Assembly (NCBI RefSeq): GCF_011075055.1
Contig: NC_058137.1
Location: 21,437,463-21,501,462 of the forward strand
Direction: 5' to 3'
From: Mangifera indica
Taxonomy: Eukaryota > Streptophyta > Magnoliopsida > Sapindales > Anacardiaceae
Length of the DNA: 64,000 bases
Shown: piece by piece, positions 1 through 10,731 of the stretch
Position numbering within the stretch: position 1 is the first letter of the stretch
Layout of the letters: the number at the start of each line of letters is the position of its first letter
Made by a program: the position numbers and the translations under genes
Notes under the pieces: generated by a model
Seen by the model: the letters and a program-made list of their open reading frames with translations, nothing else
The model's database searches: none
What the model was told of the DNA's origin: nothing

Positions 1-783
1 GTTTAATATACATATGTGTTTTATATATTTTAAGTTTAAAAGTAAAATGAATTCTGTTTAAAATAATAAAATACAATAAACATATATAATACTCATATTC
101 AGCAACTGGGATTCGTGTAACATATAGTGGGTAGACATGTCTACAACATATAGACCGACCTCGAATATGATAGATACACCACAACCCATAAAACATACTT
201 GGTACATGGTGAATTGCTTGCGAATATCAAAAAAAAAAAAAAGGTATAATGCCCAAGTTTTTGTACCCATTAGATCCGTAGTTTTACAAAATAATTTTCA
301 CTGAATTTGTGATCCTAAATTGTTGTTTGCGATCCAATATATGTTTAATTTTGTCAAAAACATAAACTACTCTACTCCTTGACCAACAGTCTCGCAGAAC
401 AAATCCCACTTGACATCAGCCCATGTTGATTGTTTTTTCCTATTGTTGGAATAGATTATTTCCTTCACTTTAGTCGTTTGTCCCGGGCCTATCCTTTAGA
501 AGATCAATTTCTCCTTTTATTGCAAATAAGCAATGGTTTTTCGGTCGGGTCAATTATTGTCATGTGGGGGTGGGAGCTGTTGGTCGGGGAAATGCAAATT
601 TCTTGGTGACTGATTGTGGTTGCTGCTTTACCTTTATGTGGTAAGATAGGTGGTTTTGCTTGTGAATGGCCATCGTTTTGGTAGTAGTTAGCACTGGTGG
701 TCGGTGCGTTGGATATGGAGATGCTGAAGCGATTTGGGTGATTGCTTGATGATTTTGTAGTGGCTTTGGATATGGCAGGCGCT
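1..783. other. No gene recognised
   Basis: AT-rich sequence with only short open frames of low complexity. I see no domain, splice-site pair or repeat border in it up to the target duplication of the hAT element that begins at 792. Confidence 0.6.
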
Positions 784-791
784 GCCTCAAG

Positions 792-1367
792 TAAGGGTGG
801 ATTCGGGCCAAGCCAAGCCCGAACGCCCCTTGACTCTAGTTCGGCTTGTATTAAAAAATGAGCTAAATCTATTAATTCGAGTTTGATTCAAATTTTAATC
901 AAATGAATTTGAGTCAAGCTAGATCGAGTTGAATCGATTTTCGAGACCGAGCTAGCTTGAATTATATCCAGACCGTGTTGAAAATTAGAGATCGTTCCAT
1001 TTCTATCTCCAGTTGGAATATTCTAAAAATGATCTCCCTATTTAGAGAATGGTAAGACAGAAATGAAACCTAGAGAATATGAAAATGTGAAAAATAGGTT
1101 TAAAAATAATTTGATAGAGTTTTTACTGTGATGACAATAGAATCCCTAGAGCAAGAGTATCTGCACAAGAAACTACACCAAGACATTCTTCAACTGAGTT
1201 GAATTCGAGCTAAATTAAGCCGAATACCCTTTGGCTCAAGTTCAGCTCTAATTAAAAAACGAGCCAAATCTTTTGGCTTAAGTTCGATTCAAATTTTAAT
1301 CAAACGAATTTGAGTTGAACTGAATCGACTTTCGAGACTGAGCTAGCTCAAATCATATCCAAACCTA
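792..1367. mobile_element. Non-autonomous hAT-type element, copy 1
   Basis: A 576-bp element bounded by a perfect 8-bp target duplication GCCTCAAG (784-791 and 1368-1375), the size made by hAT transposases. The ends read TAAGGGTGGATT and, inverted, TAGGTTTGGATA. Two related stretches of roughly 150-170 bp, rich in GAGC/CGAACT words, lie in the same orientation near the two ends (about 792-965 and 1225-1367), around a unique centre. There is no transposase frame. A 593-bp relative in the opposite orientation lies at 62547-63139, and a more distant one at 60963-61406. The family name is inferred from duplication size and end sequence only. Confidence 0.8.
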
Positions 1368-1375
1368 GCCTCAAG

Positions 1376-2780
1376 GTCTAAGCAGCAGCTTGTTTCCCTT
1401 TCCGATATGATTTTTTTACGGCGACAGATTAAATTAACAATTTTCGGGTGAATTTGAGTTTTTAAAAATTGAAGAATAAAACTTTGAAATTTTACCCAAA
1501 CTTGGGTGAAAATAAGTGTTTTGGCCCTATACAAATAACAGTCAAACATCTTCAAAAATGTCAAGATTGTCAGTATCACTCACTGTTGAACAATTCAAGT
1601 ATCTTAAAACTATTTACCATATCAATTCTAACCCTCATCAATTAATTTTTAATTACATAATATGTAATCAAACAAGAAACTTAAATAAATCGAGATCTAA
1701 AGTCGTATCTTTGATTACTATGTTGTTAGTATTAATAAAGATTTTAAATAGAAAATTTGTTGAAATGGGGTATGAAAGAAAAATTAATGGGATAGATGTT
1801 ATTCAGTCCAGCAGAAGTATTCACGTCTATTAGACTATATTTTCCAATATAGGTTTCAATAATATTGGCAAAATGATATTTTTCATAGTGGGGGGTTAAA
1901 TCATATTTTACCCTTAATCAAGAACCCTAAATCATAATCTGTGAACACTCAACTTTAAATTGGAACCCTAAATCCTAAATATAGATAGCAAGCACTGTCA
2001 AATGTTTTTAACTATTATATTGGGTTTTTGGTTGAATAAAACTTGATAGAAATTTGACAAGATTGAAATAGGTAATCTATTTATGAGACATACAGATGTT
2101 TGAAAAGCTGACCATCAATAGGATAAATTCATCCCAGCTAGCGAGAGTAACACTAGACCAGTTTCGACTATTTAAGTTTTACTTATGTCTTACCATTTTA
2201 TTGATGTAAACGTGGACAGAGATGCCTGAAGTTGATTCTGTTTCTTTCTAATTAAGGTAAAAAGAAAACTCTAATTTTTATGAATTAGCTTCTGAATTTG
2301 GAACAAGAAATGAATTTTTATAATAATTTCCATACTGACAATCAACAAAGACCGATGTTTTGTATCTTCATATTATCAATGGAAAACTATATTTCTTTGA
2401 ATACTTTTTTTAGAACTAAGCTACTTGGATATCCAACCCTTTTGCGCCAACTAGGGAAATCCACTTTATTTGTTTGAAAAAAATTTCTTTGTAAGAGATT
2501 TATGTTTTATGCTTGAAATTGATGCAAGCACAGAAGATGCAATTGTTTTGAAATTAGATGTAGACAAATGATATAGTCCATCTCTAAGCAGTTCTCAAAG
2601 TAGTATTGTCTTCAATAAGACGACACTCAGAATTAAACTCCAACTATGACATTACTGTTTCAAGTAGTTTTGAAACGTTAAGAAGATTTTTTGTAATTTT
2701 TGAAACACAAAGTATATGTTTCATATGCAAATATTCATTTAAACAATGAAGAGGGAAAAGAAAAAGAACACGCAACAGAA
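1376..2780. other. No gene recognised
   Basis: AT-rich spacer. A few CCCTAAA-like words around 1915-1980 are scattered and not a telomeric array. The open frames here (for example 1516-1833 on plus) show no family features and no splice context. Confidence 0.5.
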
Positions 2781-2785
2781 TAGAA

Positions 2786-3478
2786 AACACTCCCCACTAC
2801 TAACTTGAAGTTGTTGTTTCCTGGTGTAATTAATCTTTAAATCAAGTATATTTACAGTTAGGGTTATATGATCTGTTAATAATATTGAATCCATGTAGTA
2901 GTTAAGGTCTGTAACAATGGTTGAATTGGCTAAGAATGTTATAGGATTTGTGGTACTTGTGGCTTTATGTCTTAAGCTAGATGAGTAAGGAGTACTAGTA
3001 TTGTTGGTTGGATACATAACTTGGGCAAAATAGTAGTTGGTTTCATCAACAGATAATTGATTATGAGAATTAAGAGTTGCTTGAAGTTCATAATTATTTG
3101 TTGAAAGTGCGAATGTAGAGTGAAGTTTAAGAGTGAAACTGTTTGTTTGGATAAAGTGTGGATGACTGTGATTTAATGAACTCAATAGATAAGTTGTTTT
3201 GTATGAGGGAACCATGTGTTTCACCAGTACGGGTAATATCAAACCTATGATAACATTGCAGAACAATGCGACCGGTTTTTGCACGCACTTTGACACACTA
3301 CCTTATGATAGCGATTTACTACCAGTTAACTTGACACTGGAAAACTACCAAATCGCAGTAAAATTGAGACACAGCTGGTCCAAAACTAATGTGTTTTCTT
3401 AAGTGTGCATGTATAAGAAGAGAAGTGGAAAGATTTGCCATTTTGACATTAGTCAGAAGGCGTTGATACCATGAAAGA
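2786..3478 (-). mobile_element. Ty1/copia gag-protease remnant
   Basis: Read on the minus strand, an LTR-like end TTTCA is followed by a primer-binding site of the initiator-Met type (TGGTATCAACGCC, 3459-3471), then a short gag-like stretch starting MANLSTS. Further on is a degenerate CCHC zinc knuckle, visible in a shifted frame as KTGRIVLQCYHRFD with the zinc-binding His replaced by Arg. Next comes the start of the copia aspartic protease (YYMDSILLTDHIT, where the family has a D-S-G triad). The long open frame 2739-3296 runs through this in a mixture of frames and is not a host gene. The remnant lies just downstream of DUF247 copy 1. A shorter counterpart lies downstream of copy 2, so the insertion probably predates the duplication. 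Confidence 0.7.
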
Positions 3479-3641
3479 CTTAGGAATGGCTGAGAGAGAG
3501 AAATGAACATAAAATTTTTATTACTGGAATGATATCATGATCTGATATGATATTTACATAACACAAATTATTAAATGTTTTTTCTTAGAATGAGAATTAA
3601 CAGGATAACAAGAAACAGAAAGAGTAGTGATGATTCAATCA

Positions 3642-4919
3642 TCAACACTTGTTTGATTGAAGCTGCACTTGGAGAACAGAATACACAGCTTGTAGAACAG
3701 TGAGCAGAATCAGGAAAATAGCGGCAAAGACTGAAATGATAGACCAAGGAGTGTTAAAATAGTTCTGCTTCAGATTTGCCCTCCACACGTTGTATCTTTT
3801 CTCGCAATACTCTTTCAAATCTTCACAAAGCTTCGAAAAATAGAAGTTCTGTGGATTCAGAGTACTCCCGCCTGAAAGGCTATTGATAAGCTTCGATACT
3901 CCCTCTTTATCCGGCAGCCAACTCTCAATAATCTGGTTCTCCACAAGTAGTTCCACATCTTCGGGCGTATTCACAAGATGATGAATGATGAAAACATAAT
4001 CATTGATATAATTGTCAGTGCTATGCCGCTGTTCAAAGGCAATCAAATTTCGAAACAACGATTCAGTTTCAAGCTGGACCTTCATTTGCGGAATATGCAA
4101 AGTGCCCCTTTCGAATTTTATGTCGAATGACTCATTGCTTTGGCTCAATTTGAATTTGACTCCAGCTTGATGAAGCTGTGTCGCGCTTGGCGCCGTTATA
4201 GCCTTTTTTTCTCTCGGGCGAGGCGGCCGTTCCGATGGCAGATGACAAATTCTCAAAAAATCAGTGAAATGTTTCACTTCTTCCTTACAATCCGCCAACA
4301 TCTTTAATTTCCCATTTACTGCCTCCAAACTCTCGAAGAATTTGTAAGTAAGATAGATGATTGTTGGGTAGTCAGTCTCGACAGGGATAGTGCTAACAAC
4401 CTCGCTCAGGTTGAGAAATTCGTCAAGAATAAAGAATGGAATTTGATTCTCAAGCAACCACATATCATACCAAATGTCTTGTATCAAATATGGCTGCATA
4501 AAAATGTGATCTTGCTTCTCATTTATCAGTGTCTTGTAGTTGTTCCTCAACAAGACTTCAATGATGAAGATGGAGTCCAGCAGGATCATTTCAACAAATG
4601 TTTTGCGATCCATTGGTATTTCTTCAGAATAACAGCTTCGTATTCTCGCTTCCATATCAACTGTGATTAAGTTAGCAAGCTCCTCCAATTTTATTTTCGT
4701 TCGATCGAGAAACTCCTTCAGGTATCTCTGTTTTTCTACTTCCATGAACTTCAATTTTTCCTTGCCACGGTGGAAAGGACCGATGGAGACTACCTGAGGC
4801 GTGTAAGCTCTTTCACTTATGTTAATTAGACGCTCCGGAACTCTGTAGATGCAACAACTCGAGGGGGAGGTGAATGAAGTCAGCTTGGATAACTTATCGT
4901 CGAGATCTGCCAACAGCAT
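3642..4919 (-). CDS. DUF247 (UPF0481) protein, copy 1
   Basis: Plant DUF247 protein of 425 aa, like UPF0481 protein At3g47200. I start at the ATG at 4919; the frame stays open a further 10 codons upstream to a TTG, probably 5'-UTR or a spliced-in 5' exon. Family marks in order: SPSSCCIYRVPERL near residue 20, YTPQVVSIGPFHRGKEKLK near 40, MILLDSIFIIEVLL near 110, the WLLENQIPFF block near 155, FDIKFERGTLHIP near 270, and a C-terminal hydrophobic segment (SIISVFAAIFLILLTVLQ) predicted to anchor it in the plasma or an internal membrane. It has the usual family length, with a single coding exon and no internal stop. The biochemical role of the family is unknown; in grasses two DUF247 genes are self-incompatibility determinants, which does not by itself assign that role here. 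Copy 2 at 10732-12018 is a close paralogue. Confidence 0.88.
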   Translation of the reverse strand: MLLADLDDKLSKLTSFTSPSSCCIYRVPERLINISERAYTPQVVSIGPFHRGKEKLKFMEVEKQRYLKEFLDRTKIKLEELANLITVDMEARIRSCYSEEIPMDRKTFVEMILLDSIFIIEVLLRNNYKTLINEKQDHIFMQPYLIQDIWYDMWLLENQIPFFILDEFLNLSEVVSTIPVETDYPTIIYLTYKFFESLEAVNGKLKMLADCKEEVKHFTDFLRICHLPSERPPRPREKKAITAPSATQLHQAGVKFKLSQSNESFDIKFERGTLHIPQMKVQLETESLFRNLIAFEQRHSTDNYINDYVFIIHHLVNTPEDVELLVENQIIESWLPDKEGVSKLINSLSGGSTLNPQNFYFSKLCEDLKEYCEKRYNVWRANLKQNYFNTPWSIISVFAAIFLILLTVLQAVYSVLQVQLQSNKC

Positions 4920-5202
4920 TTTGTTTTCTTCCCGGACAAGAATTCTCAACAGAATAGCTTTTTAGCTATATCACAGAGGAGAGTTACGAAAGATATACAA
5001 CAATAGAATACATTTTGACTACAAATACCATACAATTAAATAATATCAATAACCAAAGATATAATTTGAGAATCAAGTAATTGAATCATCCAATAATATT
5101 TTATAGATGGACAGAACTGATTAATAAAAATAAATTTTATATATTTAAAAAGTTATAATTTGGATAAATAATGTTAGTGTGAACCTTAAGACTTATTAAA
5201 TA

Positions 5203-5937
5203 GATCAAATAATTATTTTTCACCCAAGGTTTGCTGTAAACCTAACTTCCCATTCATTAACTATTTTAAATTCAAATACCAATTCGTCTATTAAATTTTA
5301 TTATTATTGTCAATGATAAAATTGTTATTTATTAAAATATTTAAAAAAATAAAAATTTATCACTTTTTCCCCTCTTAAGTTTAAAAATCTAATAAATTTT
5401 CTCTCACTTAAGATTTGAAAAATCAACATTTTCCTCTAAGGTTTTTCCAACCGCCATTATTGATGGCCAAAGATGATGACAATGACGTTCTCCCTACCCC
5501 CGGCTTCTCTCTCAGTCACACTTCATTTTCGGCCATCATCAGTTGACGAAACTTGTTGATGAAGACAAATCATTGTCTCTTTGTTGGTCAGTTTCCTCAA
5601 TCAGTGACAATAAAAAATGAAGCGGAACTAAGAGAGAAGCTGAGAGGGAGGGAAAACGTTGTCGTTGCCATCATCTTCGGTCTCCAGCAGCATGCTGCAA
5701 AAACCCTAGGGGAAAATGTAAGTTTTCCAAACCTTGGGTGGAGGAAATTTGTTAGTTTTTAAACTTTTGGGGTGGAAATGTGAAAAAATTTTATTTTCAA
5801 TATTTTTTTAAATAACAATTTTATCCGTGATAGTAACAGATAAGTTTAATAGATAGATAAATATTTAAATTTTTGATAATTAACAGATGGGAAGCTAGGT
5901 TTGCATCAAACCTTAGGTGGGAAATAGTTATTTGGCC
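5203..5937. mobile_element. Non-autonomous Mutator-like element in 5'-UTR intron
   Basis: A 735-bp element with a perfect 9-bp target duplication TATTAAATA (5194-5202 and 5938-5946), the Mutator hallmark. It has inverted termini of about 140 bp that start GATCAAATAATTATTT on the left and, inverted, GGCCAAATAACTATTT on the right; both continue with an AAGGTTTG...AAACCTA block and CTTCCCAT. There is no transposase. The less AT-rich interior (about 5440-5720) may be a captured host fragment, but I recognise no protein in it. It sits between the DUF247 copy 1 coding start and its putative 5'-UTR donor at 6297, lengthening that intron to about 1.3 kb against about 0.35 kb in copy 2. A related element lies at 63150-63805. 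Confidence 0.85.
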
Positions 5938-6214
5938 TATTAAATATTTGATAGAGTTGACTAATCTATTATATATTAACTAAATCTTTTCTTCAAAACT
6001 CATACGGTATAAATTCACCTATTAAAAGTTGTCATTCATGAAAGTTTTAAAAGTGAAAAACAAGTCACTTCAATGCATGTAATTTTGGAAGCTTTGTAGA
6101 GTCAAATTACATGGTTAATTCAATATTTTATACTCTATATCCTAGGAATTAGGATTGCATGATTCTATAATTCTATGTTTGCTCGTGTAAATGAAATCTT
6201 ATATCGCTAAATCG

Positions 6215-7045
6215 ATTTTCAATAATGCAAATAGGCCAGTGCAAAATAGTTTCTATGTAAGATAAGAGAAAGGAAAGTGCAGACTTACATGTAAATACTG
6301 GCTAGTTCATCTTGTTGGATTTGCTAGGATTGTGGAAAGCTCAAGAGATCAACTCTGCCCTCTTATGTTTTTCTCCTGTTTCCAAATGGTAAATTGAAAT
6401 GCCTTGGAGATCTTATAAGTGCGCCAAAAAGGTCTTCCCCAGAAGCGTGTGTGTGTTTATATTCCTTCCCTCCACAAGTTGATATTGGCACCATCCTTTA
6501 ACTCATTTTTACAGATTCTCTTCAACTAATTACTTGTGATTTACACCGTTTTAATTATAAATGTAATTAACTGTTTTAAATAATCAGAAATTTTCTTCGA
6601 GATTGTAAAGACTACCAATATATAATGGCCCAGTTATGATATTCTTGAACCTCATGTTAAGCAAATGAAGCACCAAAAAGCTTCAATGGTGACTGTTTGT
6701 GAATGAAAAAGGGAAAGGGTATTATATATGAATGCATCTAAGCTTTGTCTATCTTGAGAAGCACAAACAAATACTTTAGTCTATCTTGGAAGTAAATAAA
6801 TCTATTCAAGCGGCTGGCACAGAAAAAGCAACTGAAATTCGTAAATGTTGTCTCAAGCAATTGCCAAACTAATAAAGCCTTTGGCCATAGGAATAGGACA
6901 CCTTTTCTGCATTTGGAAACTTGGATATTTACTTGACATCCCTGATTTTATATATCATTTTGTCAAAATCCAATATGATTTGTGAATGTTATTAGATAAA
7001 CCCTCCACTTGAATCAAGTCTTAAACATTAGATTTTGGTTTCTTT
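6215..7045 (-). repeat. Duplicated DUF247 upstream block, copy U1
   Basis: First of four copies of an upstream block (others about 12278, 12976 and 15383). Shared landmarks on the plus strand include ATGCAAATA, CTTACATGTAAATACT, CCTTGGAGATCTTATAA, CTCATGTTAAGCAAATGA, CACCAAAAAGCTTCAATGG and CCTCCACTTGAATCAAGT. It spans the presumed promoter and 5'-UTR exon of DUF247 copy 1. Copies U1 and U4 are the longest and extend to a TTAGATTTTGGTTT end. Confidence 0.8.
6298..6420 (-). promoter_or_regulatory. Putative core promoter and 5'-UTR exon of DUF247 copy 1
   Basis: On the minus strand a TATA-like CTTATAAG (6412-6419) is followed about 115 bp on by a consensus splice donor, ACAT|GTAAGT, with the intron starting at 6297. 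The equivalent in copy 2 keeps a better TATA box and a GTGAGT donor. This suggests a non-coding first exon spliced to the coding exon near 4950. The exon is inferred; no transcript evidence is available. Confidence 0.45.
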
Positions 7046-7099
7046 TTGGAAAAGGAGAGACTGAGGCTATTTACACAAACTAAAAACAAATTAATCATC

Positions 7100-9000
7100 A
7101 CTATTGTGGGGATTGAATTGGATGCTAGCAAATCATAATCTCTACAAAGGCAAAAATAAAGAGAAATGAAAAATGAAAATAACCACACACACGACACAAG
7201 ATTTTTAGTGGTTCACTCTCTTAGTACAAAATTTCACTTTGAAAAAGATAACAAGTTAGAAGAGTCTCTAACATATCACAAATTGGTTCTCTCTCTTTAA
7301 ACCCATCTCATGTGACTTGCACTTTGTAATTGTGGCCTGGCCTTCCATAGTAGTCCACTTCATAACTCTAGGAATTAACCACCTTTTATAACACATGGGG
7401 TATTTTTCCTAATATGACTCATAACTGATATTTTAATACATGTTATGTTGATTCCTATTACAAATTATATTTCTATTCTTAATTTTTTTTTTTTTAAAGA
7501 AAAACAATTGCACATAGAAACACATTAGGAAAACCCATAACACACAGGAACACTAATTTGACATAAATTAGACTTTCCAATCCTAATAGTTTCCCACTTG
7601 GAGTCTAATTCAACTTTGACTTTTCACTTCCCTATAATCCTAATAATCTCCCACTTGGAGACTAATTTAACTTTGATTTTTCACTTTCATATGCAATAAC
7701 ATCAACTCCTCTTTCCTCAAGCGAGAAGGCCAACTAAAGTTGTACACAACTTCAATTTTTCAATGGTAACCATTTTTGTAAGCACATAAGTAAGATTTTG
7801 ACTAATTTAAAACTTATTAAGAGCTATAACTCCTTTCAAAGTTTAGTGTGTGAAATAGTATTAAACTTTTATGTGTTTTGTCCAGACATAATAGACTGAG
7901 TCTCTTCGAAAGATAAATAGTATTTTGACAATCATAATACAAAAATATTGACCTATTTCTTATAGAAATCATTGTAACTATATCAACTCTTTTTTAGATT
8001 CCATCATAGCAACTTATGCTATCCGTAGTAAGGAGGGAAATAATCTTTTACAAAACTTTAAAACCCAAGTGATTATTGCACCATCTAATGCAAAGACATA
8101 ACATGTGGCACTCTCCTAATCATCAATGTTTGTAGCCATTTTAACATCCACTTACCTTTGTAGCTTTAAGTTCATCCTTCTAAAGCATAATGCGAATTTG
8201 TAATGCCTCTCAAATATTTGAGAATCTACTTCACTGCATCCAATTTTTTTTTATTGGATTGCTCATGTACCTACTGACCATTTCCACTACATGTGTCATG
8301 TTACGCCTTGTACACGCCATGTTACATATAAGATTGCCTATTGCTTAATAATATGGTACTTTGGCTATGTAGTTTTACTTACACTCTCTGGTAGGTCTTT
8401 TGAATGATTTAAAGTGACTACCCAAAGGGGCACTAACTTTGCTCCATTCATGTTGAACCTATTGAGTACTGTCTTCGAATACTCTTCTTGTGATAGCATC
8501 AAGAAACCTTAGGCTCTATTTTGAGCAATCCTCGCACTAAGGATTGCTATAAAACCCCCGAATCCTTCATTGAGAACTCTTTTGATAATTGTCTTTTTAA
8601 CTTATTTATTTCAAATGTACAACCTTTACAATTAACATATAGTATTAAGATGACAGAGAAGTTACCATGTTTCTTGAAATAAAAATAAGCGTCCACATGA
8701 CAACTTAGAAAATCATTGCTACACATGAACCAAAAAATTTCTTGTACCACTATCTAGGCACTTGTTCTAGCTCATATAGGCCCTTCTAAAGATTGTAAAC
8801 CATTTTCTCATTCCCTTGTACTTTGAAACCTTATGAATGCTACATGTGAATTTCTTCATCCGAGTCCTGATGAAGAAAGATGGTCCTCACATCTAACTAC
8901 TCAAGATGGATGTTTTCCATTGTTACTTACCCTTGATTATAGTTAGTTTGAAAATTGGAGAGAAAATTTATGTAAGACAATTGGTAATATATTTCTTAGT
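7100..9000 (-). mobile_element. Degenerate Ty1/copia remnant, copy 1
   Basis: Minus-strand copia sequence. At 8547-8750 a reverse-transcriptase fragment reads ILILYVNCKGCTFEIN then LSKEFSMKDSG; the catalytic YVDD is changed to YVNC. The left part (from about 7100) is non-coding terminal sequence shared with a second remnant at 18340-20250. The two match over most of their length, from GGGGATTGAATTGGATGCTA to about 9000 versus 20200. Frameshifts and stops are frequent. It is dead, and both copies are followed on the right by exon 1 of the TT9-like gene. Confidence 0.75.
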
Positions 9001-9056
9001 CATTTTATTTAGTCAGCTTTCTTCGTCAGGATGGAAGGAAAAATCAGGTAAATCAA

Positions 9057-9353
9057 ATGATTGTCACTGCACTGCGAGATCTGGCTGCTTCTTAGTTCTA
9101 CATTTTGATCTCTCGCTCTCACTATGTGGCGCTCCATCTGGCAATCGATCGATCACTTCTCTGTTCAGCACTTCAAGTAACTTCACTGAATTTATTTTGA
9201 AGTTTTGAAGTTTTTGATTCTATTCACTTAATTGCTAAGCAATTGATGGGGTGTTGATATGTTATTTAGTTTTTGAAATCGTTGTGGAGCTATGGTAGGG
9301 TTTGATACTAATTTTATTAATGGATTATTTTCGATTTTAGTCAATAACTATCT
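9057..9353 (+). pseudogene. Orphan duplicate of exon 1 of the TT9/GFS9-like gene
   Basis: About 297 bp matching 22452-22748, the 5' end of the TT9-like gene. The first coding exon is kept: ATG at 9131, reading MWRSIWQSIDHFSVQHFK, ending in the same AA|GTAAC donor and followed by the start of intron 1. No exon 2 follows; the match stops near 9353 in AT-rich sequence. It is a truncated by-product of the local duplication and could encode at most a short peptide. An upstream CTGGCTGCTTCTTAG block is shared, so part of the 5'-UTR and perhaps the promoter were copied as well. Confidence 0.85.
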
Positions 9354-9902
9354 ACTAATACATCAAAATTTTCTATAATGAGACCTATGTACTCATGAAT
9401 GCTTAAAAAGCCTTTTTTCAAAAATTTCCTTCTGATGCATAATTTTTACCATAGAGCGGACTCAGTAATAAATTAGTTATAAGCATAGTAATTAGTATCT
9501 TATAATATATTATATATATTTTATGATATGATACGATACTAATTAAAAATGATATATATAATGAAATATATCATAATTAATATGATACAATAAACGTATC
9601 ATATGATACGATATATACTATTAATACAGATCGGTATACTTTTTAGAGAAAATGATGTATAATATGAGTGCATATGAGAAATTTTAAAATTTTAAAGGTC
9701 TTCATGATATTTTCCAAAATGATAAAATATCAATTATATTTTTTAGTTATTTTATTAATATTTTATTTTTTTATTTTTTTAAAGTTATATCATATGATAT
9801 TCAATACATGATACATGAAATTAGATTTTCAATATACAATTTGACTATTATGATTATGAACCGTAGATCAATTTTCAACTGAGTTCACACATTTTATGAT
9901 CA
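9354..9902. other. AT-rich spacer with ATGATACGATA repeats
   Basis: Very AT-rich. Words such as ATGATACGATA, ATCATATGATACGAT and ATATATCAT recur in both orientations between 9510 and 9820, giving an imperfect palindromic region that looks like a decayed MITE. No gene is seen. Confidence 0.5.
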
Positions 9903-10034
9903 GTAATACTACATGCACAAATAATTATATATCACTACGTAATTAGATAATTTGAAATTAGAAATAAAATAATATTCAATTATATGATAATATGTTATTG
10001 TTTATGTATAAAATTTATACACATAGTTTTATTG
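9903..10034. repeat. Palindromic AT-rich MITE, copy a
   Basis: About 130 bp of the family found at least nine times here. The pattern is (A)CAAATAAT-ATATCACTA-TAATTAGATAATTTGAAATT-AGATAAAATAATATT-TATGATAATAT-TTATGTATAAAATTTATACA, two arms in inverted orientation. Better-bounded copies lie at 14963-15124 and 42063-42195. It is non-coding. Confidence 0.55.
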
Positions 10035-10118
10035 TTTTAGGATAAGAGTAAATAATCACTCGAAAATCGAGTCAAATTACCAACTTATCAACAATCAATC
10101 AAAAATTTTCTAAATAAC

Positions 10119-10440
10119 ATGCCGGGGTTATGTTGTCTAGTCATATTAGATCTAGAATCATCCTTCACAAAAATAAATGGTGAAGAAAGAGATCTAAACT
10201 TGTTTGGTGATCCTCCATTTTGTGAGCTCATATTGAGAACAGGATTTGTGCATGCCAATAGTGGTAATTTCCTTGGGCAGCGTCGGATTTATTGCCCGTA
10301 AATTTGACCAAGGAAAACTTCCACATTGCAGCAAAAATTGAGACACAAGCCTCTCCAAAATTAAGGTTTCTCTTGGAAAACAACAGAAAGTGGAAAGATT
10401 TTCTGTTTTGACATTTGTCAGAAGGCATTGATACCATGAA
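10119..10440 (-). mobile_element. Ty1/copia 5' leader and gag fragment
   Basis: On the minus strand TTTCA is followed by the primer-binding-like TGGTATCAATGCC (10424-10436), then a gag-like frame containing GNYHYWHAQIL, the NxxxWxxQIL-type core of copia gag proteins, which soon breaks. The first part matches the remnant at 3300-3478 downstream of DUF247 copy 1 (shared CAGAAGGC.TTGATACCATG). It marks the same ancient insertion carried along in the duplication. Confidence 0.6.
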
Positions 10441-10731
10441 AGACTTTGGTGTGTTCTACGAAAAATTAGTTCAAAGTTTCAGATGGTGACTTTTCTCTCT
10501 TTCCTATATAAACACTAAACCTTCAGTCATAATGAATCAGTATCATGTTCTGATATGATAGTTAATTAACACAACAACTCATTTTCTTATAATGAGTATT
10601 AATTTTTTTTCCTTAAAATGAGTATTAACTTGTAAAAGCTTACACTGGCGACAATCAAAAATTCCAAGAAGTAATAAACAAAAATTAAAACAGGATAACA
10701 AGAAACAGAAAGAGTAGTGATGAGTCAATAA

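Noticed and set aside
1915..1980. Interstitial telomere array (CCCTAAA)
   Set aside because: Only two or three isolated words (CCCTAAAT), not in tandem.
2739..3296. 185-codon open frame on the minus strand as a host gene
   Set aside because: Its parts correspond to copia gag zinc-knuckle and protease sequence read in mixed frames, behind a primer-binding site. The C-terminal hydrophobic run is translated junk.
4443..4670. Plus-strand frames 4443-4670 and 11542-11769, conserved between two loci
   Set aside because: They are antisense shadows of the nearly identical DUF247 coding sequences; the conservation is explained by the sense strand.
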